64,000 nt of DNA from Blautia sp. Marseille-P3087 (GTDB lineage: Bacteria; Bacillota; Clostridia; Lachnospirales; Lachnospiraceae), in the NCBI RefSeq assembly GCF_900120195.1, contig NZ_LT635539.1:977257-1041256 (forward strand), given 5' to 3'. This document shows positions 27,203 to 35,050 of the stretch, in pieces (the stretch's first letter is position 1; the number at the start of each line of letters is the position of its first letter). The notes beneath the pieces are model-generated. The model ran no database searches. It saw nothing but the letters and a program-made list of their open reading frames with translations, and had not been told where the DNA came from. The translations under genes and the position numbers were made by a program.

Positions 27203-29353
27203 ATGAATTTACAATTATTTCCCACTCTGAAAAATTATAACCTCCGCAATCTGCCGGGAGATATTTTCTCCGGAATCATCATTGCCGCCGTATCTATTCC
27301 TATTTCTATGGGATATGCACAGATTTCCGGCATTCCGGCGATCTACGGACTATACGGATCTGTTTTCCCGATCCTGTTTTTTGCTTTATTTTCCACCTCA
27401 AAACAATTCATTTTCGGTGTAGATGCCGCACCTGCCGCCATCGTCGGAAGCGCACTTGCCTCTCTTGGTATTGCTGCTGAATCCCCCGATGCACTTGCCT
27501 GTGTACCTGTGATCGCATTTTTCGCCGGACTGTGGCTTTTGCTTTTTTACTGTCTCCACGCAGACCGGATTGTTGATTTCATTTCCACTCCGGTTATGGG
27601 CGGTTTCATCAGTGGAATTTCCCTGACGATTATTTTCATGCAGATTCCAAAACTTATGGGAAGTGGTGCCGGCTCCGGAGAATTACCGGAACTTCTCCAT
27701 CACATTTTTCTTGCCGCACACTCGATCAGTTTTCTTTCCCTTGCTATGGGAATCAGTGCCCTGTTTCTGATCCGTATTGGCAAAAAAATATTTCCGAAGC
27801 TTCCGATGTCCATTGTGATCATGATACTCGGAGTTCTTTCCACCACCTGTTTTCATGTGCAGGATCATGGCGTAGTGCTTCTGCAGGCAGTTAAACCCGG
27901 ACTTCCATCTTTCATCATCCCGAAATTCGGAGATGTTGCACTTACCCAGACAGTTGGCCGCGGACTGATGGTTGCTGTCGTTATCATGGCAGAAACACTT
28001 CTTGCAGAAAATAATTTTGCTTTCAAAAATGGCTATAAATTGAATGACCGTCAGGAAATCCTTGCCTGTGCCGCAGGTAATATTTCAGCCTCTTTCGTCG
28101 GATGCTGCCCGGTAAACGGAAGCATTTCCCGAACCTCTATGAATGAACAGTACGGCGGAACTTCTCAGCTTGTTTCCCTGATTGCAGGAATCTCCATGGC
28201 AGTGCTTCTCTTTGGTTTTACCGGATTTATCGGTTATCTGCCAGTCCCGGTTCTGACTGCCATCGTCATCTCTGCGTTGATGGATGTCGTAGAAGTGCAT
28301 CTTGCGATTCGCCTTTATAAAGTCAGCCGAAATGAATTTTATATTTTCATGGCAGCCTGCATCAGTGTACTCTTCCTCGGAACGATCTATGGTGTATTGA
28401 TCGGTATCCTGCTGTCGTTTGTGGCGGTAATCCTGAAGGCCACTGCCCCATCGCGTTCTTTCCGCGGTATCATTCCCGGCAAAGATGCCTATTATGACCT
28501 CGTTCGAAACCGGCATGCTTATCCGATACAGCATGTTGTCATCTACCGGTTTAATGAAAATCTATTCTTTGCAAATGCAAAGATTTTTCAGGAAGATCTC
28601 GAAAGCAGCCTGAAAGAGGATACAAAAGTTGTGATTGTCGATGCCTCTTCTATCAACTCCATCGACATCACCGCAGCTGACCGGCTTGAGGCGATTGCCG
28701 CCAATATGAAAAAACGTGATATCCAATTTTATATTACTGAACATTCTTCTTCACTCAATGATCAGATGCGAACTCTCGGTATCGGTCATCTAATTAGAGA
28801 AGGCTGTGTGCGAAGAACCATTCTCGCAGCACTCAACGATGCCGGTATATATAAGCCATATAACCTTGAGATACCGGAATCAGAAAAAAAACTGGCAGAG
28901 CTTCGAAGCCATTCCTATCTTCCTGCCGAGGAAGAAGATACTCTTGAAGAGTTTGCGTGGGCTTTCGGTGAAGAAACTGTTCAGGAACTGGAACAGGCAA
29001 CTCATGCAATCATCGAGCACCTGCATCAGATGCCGGATATCGAACGGCTTTCTGACGAAGGTATCAAAGAACATTTCGAAAGCTGGCATACTCTTGGTGC
29101 ACTGGATGAAGATGAAATTCTCCACCGTATCGAATTACATATCGATGAACTTCCTAAAGAAATGCACAAAGAGCACCGCCATATTGTAGAACTTATCGAG
29201 AAACGTCGATTCCGTATTCGCGAAAAAGTACTGGAAGAGCATCCGGAGCTTGCTGCCCGACTGGAACAGAACCGCATTCGCCTGGAAAAGCGTCTCGAAA
29301 AACAAAATCCGGAAGCTATGCGCAAATGGAAAGAATGGAAAAAGAGGGATTAA
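27203..29353 (+). CDS. SulP family inorganic anion transporter with STAS domain and charged tail
   Basis: A 716-residue SLC26/SulP protein that moves sulfate, bicarbonate or similar anions. Membrane part about 10-425 with AVSIPISMGYAQISGIPAIYGLYGSV (the SulP signature), then a STAS domain about 430-550 (VVIVDASSINSIDITAADRLE). Residues about 550-716 are an unusual charged, helical tail (DEDEILHRIELHIDELPKEM, later an RLEKRLEKQ repeat). ATG 27203 is chosen for AAAGGAGG 8 bases upstream; a longer open frame has no site. It is monocistronic with its own terminator. Confidence 0.92.
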   Translation: MNLQLFPTLKNYNLRNLPGDIFSGIIIAAVSIPISMGYAQISGIPAIYGLYGSVFPILFFALFSTSKQFIFGVDAAPAAIVGSALASLGIAAESPDALACVPVIAFFAGLWLLLFYCLHADRIVDFISTPVMGGFISGISLTIIFMQIPKLMGSGAGSGELPELLHHIFLAAHSISFLSLAMGISALFLIRIGKKIFPKLPMSIVIMILGVLSTTCFHVQDHGVVLLQAVKPGLPSFIIPKFGDVALTQTVGRGLMVAVVIMAETLLAENNFAFKNGYKLNDRQEILACAAGNISASFVGCCPVNGSISRTSMNEQYGGTSQLVSLIAGISMAVLLFGFTGFIGYLPVPVLTAIVISALMDVVEVHLAIRLYKVSRNEFYIFMAACISVLFLGTIYGVLIGILLSFVAVILKATAPSRSFRGIIPGKDAYYDLVRNRHAYPIQHVVIYRFNENLFFANAKIFQEDLESSLKEDTKVVIVDASSINSIDITAADRLEAIAANMKKRDIQFYITEHSSSLNDQMRTLGIGHLIREGCVRRTILAALNDAGIYKPYNLEIPESEKKLAELRSHSYLPAEEEDTLEEFAWAFGEETVQELEQATHAIIEHLHQMPDIERLSDEGIKEHFESWHTLGALDEDEILHRIELHIDELPKEMHKEHRHIVELIEKRRFRIREKVLEEHPELAARLEQNRIRLEKRLEKQNPEAMRKWKEWKKRD

Positions 29354-29368
29354 TTTCCCTCTTTTTTA
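29339..29368 (+). terminator. Terminator of the SulP gene
   Basis: AAAGAGGGA and TCCCTCTTT form a stem whose loop includes the SulP stop codon, followed by a run of Ts. Confidence 0.88.
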
Positions 29369-29371
29369 TAA

Positions 29372-30340
29372 TCATCTGATATAAATCCCATCCGAACCCA
29401 TATACGCACCTTCCGGATATTTTTCTTTATCTGCTTTTTTTCTCATTTCAGCAACTGCTTTGTAATCTGAATCCATCAGTTTCTGTAAAAGTTCTCTTGA
29501 CATTCCGATCTGAATTTTTCGTTCCTCGAACTGTTCCTGATTCTCTGAAAAATAAGGAACCGTAAATGTCACCTCTGCAAAAGAATCATACATCCTCAGA
29601 CTGCTTTCTCTGTCAAAAAACAATTCACAGAGCGGACGGTAATATGCCTCAAAATAATCTTCAATATGAAACTGAACCGGCTCACCGTCCGCCTTACCGA
29701 AAGGTTCTCTTAAAATTCCACATAAATAGCTGTGATCGTAATATGTCATACACACGACTGCCGGGTCTGGACGCACACTATTGAGCGTACCGATAGCTTC
29801 AAGCTGCTGCGCCCCCTTTTTCAGTGCCTGCTCACGACGGTTACTGCCGCCTTTTGCTTCCCAGACACTCCAGCAGTCTTCTGCCGGATTATATCCAACC
29901 ATCTCCGGCCGCCATTCACTTGCAAAAAAGTCATTATACTCACTGTGATCTATCTTACGAACCAGATTCAGATGGGTAAGGTACTCATCTCCGTACAGTC
30001 TGTGGCTGATCAGCTTCGTAAAAAACATACCCATATAATAAGAAATCACACTCTTTTCCGAAGAATCCAAATAAGCTGTTTTTTTTGACTTTTTCAATCG
30101 ATCTCCCTCAGTATCCAGTGCTGTTTCCACCAGAAACATCTTATATAACATTTCCAGCCGCTTTTTTTCCGGATATGCTGCAGTCAGTCTCTGTACCGGC
30201 ATCCCACAAGTAATAATTTCGTGAAGTAATTCTTTATTCGAAAACTCCAGTTCAATTGTGTTTCCAGTCAGTCCGTTTTCGCTGTCGTTTTCCTCTTTTT
30301 CAAGTGATATGGTATATGTTTTTTCTTCTGTTAAAATCAT
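29372..30340 (-). CDS. Uncharacterised protein with a PD-(D/E)XK-like motif
   Basis: A 322-residue cytoplasmic protein that I do not recognise by name. The central part has D155-CWSVW-E161-A-K163-GGSNRREQALKKGAQQLEAI; the ExK after a hydrophobic strand, followed by a helix with Gln and Leu, is how PD-(D/E)XK nuclease-fold proteins often look. The flanks contain no known helicase, methylase or toxin, so this is an orphan. Nuclease activity is a hypothesis only; a structural or sensory role is also possible. It is expressed toward the Fn3 gene. Confidence 0.7.
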   Translation of the reverse strand: MILTEEKTYTISLEKEENDSENGLTGNTIELEFSNKELLHEIITCGMPVQRLTAAYPEKKRLEMLYKMFLVETALDTEGDRLKKSKKTAYLDSSEKSVISYYMGMFFTKLISHRLYGDEYLTHLNLVRKIDHSEYNDFFASEWRPEMVGYNPAEDCWSVWEAKGGSNRREQALKKGAQQLEAIGTLNSVRPDPAVVCMTYYDHSYLCGILREPFGKADGEPVQFHIEDYFEAYYRPLCELFFDRESSLRMYDSFAEVTFTVPYFSENQEQFEERKIQIGMSRELLQKLMDSDYKAVAEMRKKADKEKYPEGAYMGSDGIYIR

Positions 30341-30361
30341 CGCTGTACTCCCCGCACTCTA

Positions 30362-30390
30362 CAGAAGGGCAGTCTCCTGCCCCCCTTCTG
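30362..30390 (-). terminator. Hairpin after the Fn3/lysozyme-like gene
   Basis: CAGAAGG arms (30362-30368 and 30384-30390) with an inner CAG/CTG stem follow the gene stop on the minus strand. It has no T-tract on that strand; the plus strand has GAGTTTTATTT after it. Its role as terminator is therefore uncertain. Confidence 0.5.
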
Positions 30391-30394
30391 AGTT

Positions 30395-31690
30395 TTATTT
30401 CATATAAGTATTTAACCACCGATATACCTTTGCCTGTCTTGTCTTGTAGGTACCTACCTGGTTTCCGGTATCAGAAGCAAGTGCATTGTAGATATTTTTC
30501 AGATTATATGGTTTTCTTGTCTTTCTGAGCACTCGTGTAACAGCACCGTAACCACCCTGATGTTCAATATTGATTAACATTCCGACTGCCTGCACATCTG
30601 TAACACCTAATGCCCGAATTTCTTTTTCCATTTCTGCAATCTGCCGATACATCAATACATCCTGACACTTCTTGCCGATATCAGATTTGATAATATTTAC
30701 AATACGATTTTTATATGTGGTACTTTTGTATGTAGACCAGTTTGCCTTCTGCACATCTGTCCAAAGTTTGTTATCTCTGTCATATCTTTTCCACTGGGCA
30801 TCACCCATCGTCGTATGAATCAGTTTCAAAAGCCGCTGCGCTTCTGTCGCATACCACTGACCTGCACCGATGGTGATTGCATGTTCAGCACTGCTGTTTG
30901 TATATGCACGTGTAAAGTCTGCATAATCCTGGTTGCCATATACCTGTCCACCGGTTTCTACGGCATAAAGAATATTCTTCATGACAACCTTCTGAGAAGA
31001 GGTAAACCAGGTTTGACTGATGTTTGTCACCTTAGGTGTTATTACACTCCTGCTCGGTCTGACCGCTGCCGCATATTTCTCCCTGCCGCCCCTTTTATAG
31101 GCTCTGACAGTATATATATATTTTGTACCAGCACTTACTTTTTTATCAATATAGACTGTGGTTTTTTTATTTACATCTGCAACCAGTGTCCACTTTCCCC
31201 CGGATGCTCTGCGATATATCCGATATCCGTCCAGTCTTGCAACTGGTTTCCATGTAAGCTTTACCTGTGAACTGGATAAAACTGTCGGGCTAACAGTTGT
31301 CGCATATGGACGTGTTGCCCCCGTCGCTGCAGTATACTTACTATACACATATTTGCTGTTCTGTCTGCTGTATGCCTTTACCGCATACTGGTACGGTTTT
31401 CCGGCTACGAGTTTACTGTCTGTATATGTTGTCGCAGAACTGCCCACTGTGGCAATTCTCTTATAAGCAACTCTCACAGACTCGCGACGGTAAATCACAT
31501 ACCCATCTGCCCCCGAACACTTATTCCACTGAATCTTCAATGCACTATTACTGGATCCTGCAATCGTTGCCTTAACATTAGTTCTTCTTACTCCGGAAGC
31601 CGCACTGACTGAAATCGCTGATATAAAAACAGCCATTGTCAAAGCCAACATCAGCATCAGTCCTGTAATTGCTTTTTTGCTCTTATTCAT
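30395..31690 (-). CDS. Secreted protein with two Fn3 repeats and a lysozyme-like C-terminal domain
   Basis: A 431-residue exported protein. A Sec signal peptide covers about residues 1-31 (lysines, hydrophobic core, SVSAA cleavage). Two fibronectin type III-like modules follow at about 36-125 and 127-215 (KIQWNKCSGADGYVIYRR and KLTWKPVARLDGYRIYRR). The C-terminal 210 residues contain E245-TGGQVYG then SSAEHAITIGAGQWYATEAQRLL, resembling the catalytic glutamate and Gly-rich strand of phage-tail muramidase-like domains. Peptidoglycan cleavage is inferred, not certain. Two genes downstream of ftsEX (after the S41 protease), a neighbourhood fitting a wall function. Confidence 0.7.
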   Translation of the reverse strand: MNKSKKAITGLMLMLALTMAVFISAISVSAASGVRRTNVKATIAGSSNSALKIQWNKCSGADGYVIYRRESVRVAYKRIATVGSSATTYTDSKLVAGKPYQYAVKAYSRQNSKYVYSKYTAATGATRPYATTVSPTVLSSSQVKLTWKPVARLDGYRIYRRASGGKWTLVADVNKKTTVYIDKKVSAGTKYIYTVRAYKRGGREKYAAAVRPSRSVITPKVTNISQTWFTSSQKVVMKNILYAVETGGQVYGNQDYADFTRAYTNSSAEHAITIGAGQWYATEAQRLLKLIHTTMGDAQWKRYDRDNKLWTDVQKANWSTYKSTTYKNRIVNIIKSDIGKKCQDVLMYRQIAEMEKEIRALGVTDVQAVGMLINIEHQGGYGAVTRVLRKTRKPYNLKNIYNALASDTGNQVGTYKTRQAKVYRWLNTYMK

Positions 31691-31786
31691 AATATCGTTC
31701 CCTTCTCAAATATAGAATATCCCTTTGTATATTTTAAAAAAGAACTGCATAAAAAGCAAGCACTTTTTACATTTCTTTTAATTTTA

Positions 31787-32962
31787 TTAATTCTCTATTA
31801 CATTCAATGCTTCCTGAAGCTGATTGTCTTCCTCATGTGTAATCTCGTCTTTATTCAAAAGTACGGATGCCAGCTTAACTTCCACATCCGGCTTGATTCC
31901 CACTTTATTGATGGAATTTCCATTTGGTGTATAGTAATTGGAAACTGTCAGTTTCACTGCACTTCCATCACTTAACTGGCGAAGTTCCTGTACCACACCC
32001 TTGCCATAAGTCGTTGTTCCGACAATAGTACCGACTCCATGATCCTGCACGGCTCCTGCAAAAATCTCAGATGCACTTGCACTGTTTTCATTCACCAGTA
32101 CAGCAAGTGGCATATTCAGCTTGTTTTTACCATCACAGGTCTCTTCTTCCCGGTTACCGTCTTTATCTTCCGTATACACAATCAGTCCCTCGGGAAGGAT
32201 TTCTCGAAGAATATCGCAGACTGAGGTCAGGAGTCCGCCAGGGTTGTCTCGAAGATCAATGACAAGACGCTCCATTCCTTTATCTTTTAATTCAACAAAC
32301 ATGTCTTTGTACTGCTGCGGAGTAACTCCTGTAAACTGTGTGATCTGAATATAGCCGGTCTTTTTATCCAGCATTTCTCCAAATACAGATGGCAGTTCCA
32401 CGTCCGTCACATCCACACTGATTTCACGGGATTTTTCCTCATTTTCACGAAACACTGTAAGAACAATTGTCTTATCTTTGTTCTCTCTGATCAGGGAAAC
32501 CACATCTGAAAGCTCCATATCCGTTACATCCGTATCATTGATTGCCGTGATCACGTCACCTGTCTGCAGCCCGGCATCCGCCCCGGGACCGCCTTCATAG
32601 CACTCTGCGATCTGCACTCCACCATTTTTATTTTTCTGGATGGAAACACCGATACCTGCATAGGCGCCATCCGTCGAAGCTGTCTCCTGAGCATATTCAT
32701 CAGCAGTATAATATCTGGAATAGACATCTCCAAGACCGTAGACCAGACCAGCATAAACGCCCTCTGCCATCTCATCATTATCCACCTCGCCCAGATATTC
32801 CTGGTCAATCAGTTTCTCCAGATATTCTATTTTCTGTACATGTGAAGAATCCGAGAGGACTCCGTTGTATTGCCGCTGCTGCACGAATTTCACTCCGCCC
32901 ACTGCAAGTGTTACGACCAAAATACCGGTCAGAACTCCCGATGCATATTCTTTATGTTTCAT
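31787..32962 (-). CDS. S41 family C-terminal processing peptidase (CtpA/CtpB)
   Basis: A 391-residue membrane-anchored serine protease: N-terminal helix about 8-26, PDZ domain about 95-180, and the S41 domain with VIDLRDNPGGLL and the Ser/Lys dyad S296 (NENSASASEIFAG) and K321 (TTTYGKGVVQ). ATG 32962 has AGGAAGGACAGG before it; an in-frame ATG at 33031 lies past a hairpin. Follows ftsEX in the same direction, as ctp genes do in Firmicutes. Confidence 0.93.
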   Translation of the reverse strand: MKHKEYASGVLTGILVVTLAVGGVKFVQQRQYNGVLSDSSHVQKIEYLEKLIDQEYLGEVDNDEMAEGVYAGLVYGLGDVYSRYYTADEYAQETASTDGAYAGIGVSIQKNKNGGVQIAECYEGGPGADAGLQTGDVITAINDTDVTDMELSDVVSLIRENKDKTIVLTVFRENEEKSREISVDVTDVELPSVFGEMLDKKTGYIQITQFTGVTPQQYKDMFVELKDKGMERLVIDLRDNPGGLLTSVCDILREILPEGLIVYTEDKDGNREEETCDGKNKLNMPLAVLVNENSASASEIFAGAVQDHGVGTIVGTTTYGKGVVQELRQLSDGSAVKLTVSNYYTPNGNSINKVGIKPDVEVKLASVLLNKDEITHEEDNQLQEALNVIEN

Positions 32963-33004
32963 TTTCCTGTCCTTCCTTAAGCCTGTCTGCTTATTAATAT
33001 ACCA

Positions 33005-33038
33005 CAAACGGCATGGAACCAAAAGTCCCATGCCGCGT
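33005..33038 (-). terminator. Hairpin after ftsX
   Basis: CGGCATGG (33009-33016) pairs with CCATGCCG (33028-33035) and is followed on the minus strand by TTTGT. It separates ftsX from the protease gene, probably with partial read-through. Confidence 0.7.
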
Positions 33039-33053
33039 GATATTGATATTTTA

Positions 33054-33959
33054 TTATACTCTTAAATGCTTTCTTGTAGTCCAGATACTTCCAATAAAGC
33101 CAATTCCGATTCCCAGAAGAAGTCCGATTGGAAGAAGCACCTGATAAATCTGCCATACCGGGATAAAATCAACCACTCCGGTCAATACATTAAACTTCGT
33201 CAGAATAAATTCAACTGCTGTATTGTACAGGAAATACAGTGCCACCAGCGGAATTGCCGCACCGATCACACCAAGGACCATACCTTCGAGAACAAACGGC
33301 GCACGTACAAATGCATCAGTCGCACCAATGTATTTCATGATTCCGATTTCTTCCTTACGTACAGAAATACCTACAGAAACGGTATTACTGATCAGGAAAA
33401 CAGAAATCAGCAGAAGAATTGCAATGATGATAATGGATGCATAGGAAACCAGTTTGTTAAAGCTTCCAAGTGTATTGGCCGCCTGTTCAGACTGGTTAAC
33501 TTCACGAACATGATCCAGACCCTGAATATAATTTACCAGTTCTGTCTGCTTTTCAATCTGATTCAGATAAACCTGATAGTTAGATGAGTTCACAAGCGGA
33601 TTATCGTCTTTGAATCCATCTGCTGCGTCGGATCCCTGAAAATATTTATCCTTGAAATTCTGCCATGCCTGATCTCCTGATTCAAATTCGACACGTTCTA
33701 CTTCCTGACGTGCCTGAATCAGATTTCCGACTTCCTGCATCTGCTCATCCGTCGTTCCTTCATCAAAGAAAACCGTAATAGGTACTTCCTGCTCTACTTT
33801 GTGTGCAATATTATCCACATTGGTCACAAGTGAATAAAAAACTCCGACCAGAAAAATACAGGCTGCCATTGTGATAATGGATGCAAGTGAAAACATCCAG
33901 TTTCTTTTTATATTTTTAATTCCCTGTTTGAGGGTATACCAGATCGTACTAGGCCTCAT
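33054..33959 (-). CDS. ftsX: Cell division protein FtsX (permease)
   Basis: A 301-residue permease of the FtsEX ABC-type complex that activates peptidoglycan hydrolases at the septum. It has an N-terminal helix (about 20-42), a large extracellular loop up to residue 165, and three C-terminal transmembrane helices (SYASIIIIAILLLISVFLI and two further). The motif KEEIGIMKYIGATDAFVRAPFVLEG is the FtsX signature. It overlaps ftsE by 11 bases, so translation is coupled. Confidence 0.95.
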   Translation of the reverse strand: MRPSTIWYTLKQGIKNIKRNWMFSLASIITMAACIFLVGVFYSLVTNVDNIAHKVEQEVPITVFFDEGTTDEQMQEVGNLIQARQEVERVEFESGDQAWQNFKDKYFQGSDAADGFKDDNPLVNSSNYQVYLNQIEKQTELVNYIQGLDHVREVNQSEQAANTLGSFNKLVSYASIIIIAILLLISVFLISNTVSVGISVRKEEIGIMKYIGATDAFVRAPFVLEGMVLGVIGAAIPLVALYFLYNTAVEFILTKFNVLTGVVDFIPVWQIYQVLLPIGLLLGIGIGFIGSIWTTRKHLRV

Positions 33960-34641
33960 GATATTCTCCTTCCTTCTCGTCGCTGACGATCACACCGTCA
34001 TGCATGGTAACCACTCGTTTTTTCATTGCATTAACGATTTCTTTATTATGGGTTACTACAAGAACTGTCGTACCACGCTCATTGATCTGCTCGAGAAGTT
34101 TCATGATTTCTTCTGAAGTCTTCGGATCAAGGTTACCGGTCGGCTCATCTGCCAGAAGGATATCCGGACGATTCACCAGTGCTCTCGCAAGTGCAACTCT
34201 CTGCTGCTCACCACCGGAAAGTTCATCTGGGAATGATTTGTATTTTTCTGCAAGTCCGACTTCCTGAAGCACTTCCGGAACACGTCTTCTGATCACACGT
34301 GTCGGTCTTCCGATGACACGCTGCGCAAATGCAACGTTTTCGTACACATTACGGTCTTTCAGCAGACGGAAATCCTGAAATACAACGCCAAGTTTACGGC
34401 GGTATTTTGCCACACGGCGGTGTTTCATTTTTTCCAGACGTTCTCCGCTGACGATCATCTGGCCGCTTGTGCTGTCAAGTTCTTTCATAAGAAGTTTGAT
34501 CAGAGTTGTCTTACCAGATCCACTGCTTCCGACAACAAAGACGAATTCTCCTTTATCTACATGTAAGTTGGCATGGTTTACTGCCGGAAGGCCTTTTCCA
34601 TACGATTTACTTACATCAATGATATCAATCATCGTTTCCAT
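33949..34641 (-). CDS. ftsE: Cell division ATP-binding protein FtsE
   Basis: A 230-residue ATPase partner of FtsX. Walker A GSSGSGKTTL near 39-47, signature LSGGEQQRVALARALVNRP, Walker B ILLADEPTGNLDP and the switch histidine in VLVVTHNKEIV. Start at 34641 with AGGAGGAGATT. FtsE-ATP hydrolysis drives conformational change in FtsX. The last host gene before the prophage. Confidence 0.97.
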   Translation of the reverse strand: METMIDIIDVSKSYGKGLPAVNHANLHVDKGEFVFVVGSSGSGKTTLIKLLMKELDSTSGQMIVSGERLEKMKHRRVAKYRRKLGVVFQDFRLLKDRNVYENVAFAQRVIGRPTRVIRRRVPEVLQEVGLAEKYKSFPDELSGGEQQRVALARALVNRPDILLADEPTGNLDPKTSEEIMKLLEQINERGTTVLVVTHNKEIVNAMKKRVVTMHDGVIVSDEKEGEYHEA

Positions 34642-34664
34642 AATCTCCTCCTGTATATATACAT

Positions 34665-34692
34665 AAAAAATGCCGCCAGCGTACCGGCAGCA
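34665..34692 (-). terminator. Terminator-like hairpin in the ftsE leader
   Basis: Minus-strand TGCTGCCG pairs with TGGCGGCA (two GU pairs) and is followed by six Ts, ending 24 bases before the ftsE start. It sits downstream of the only promoter-like sequence for ftsE. Confidence 0.7.
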
Positions 34693-34708
34693 TCTTATTG
34701 CTTTCTGC

Positions 34709-34736
34709 GGTATAGTTTATTAACATTTCGTAACAA
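34709..34736 (-). promoter_or_regulatory. Possible ftsE promoter
   Basis: Minus-strand TTGTTA (34731-34736), 16-base spacer, TATACC (34709-34714). Weak match; the leader would include the hairpin at 34665-34692. Confidence 0.35.
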
Positions 34737-34975
34737 TGTTGTAACATATTTCTATGCAGAATGCAACCCTTTTTATTGATTTCATGGAATGTTCATATTT
34801 GGCATTAGTACTCTAAGGTTTCCATATACTTCATAAAACAATTTTGAGTTTTTGGGTGTATTCCACAGTTGTCTATTCTATCCTAGAATCCTTGTAATTG
34901 CAACGTTTATCTGTGTTTTAACTTTATTTTTGCGTTCTATTATTTCCTATTATACTATACCGTTTTCTACAAACG

Positions 34976-34995
34976 GTAGGCAAATCGTAGGCAAA
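34976..34995. repeat. Direct repeats GTAGGCAAA with 11-bp period
   Basis: GTAGGCAAA occurs at 34976-34984 and 34987-34995, one helical turn apart, just outside the last phage gene. Short repeats of this kind are often integrase arm-binding sites in attP-derived DNA. Confidence 0.4.
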
Positions 34996-35012
34996 ATGAT
35001 GATACAATATTT

Positions 35013-35038
35013 CTCCGGCAGATGGGTACCTGTCGGAG
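35013..35038 (-). terminator. Hairpin after the endolysin gene
   Basis: CTCCGGCAG (35013-35021) and CTGTCGGAG (35030-35038) form a stem with one mismatch, 13 bases beyond the endolysin stop. A T-rich tract follows on the plus strand, poor on the minus strand, so direction of termination is uncertain. Confidence 0.55.
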
Positions 35039-35050
35039 TTTCTTCTTATA

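Larger units (their letters stand above)
34642..35050. other. Host-prophage junction region, no protein gene
   Basis: These 409 bases hold the ftsE leader with a terminator-like hairpin (34665-34692), a weak promoter pair (34709-34736), AT-rich DNA with short repeats (34976-34995) and the hairpin after the phage lysis gene (35013-35038). No open frame here has a ribosome site. The host-phage attachment core must lie in this stretch, most likely 34.75-35.0 kb, but cannot be proved without the other end. Confidence 0.6.

Noticed and set aside
34976-34995. Proven attachment core
   Set aside because: A core needs the matching repeat at the other prophage end, which is outside the window; only arm-site-like repeats are visible.
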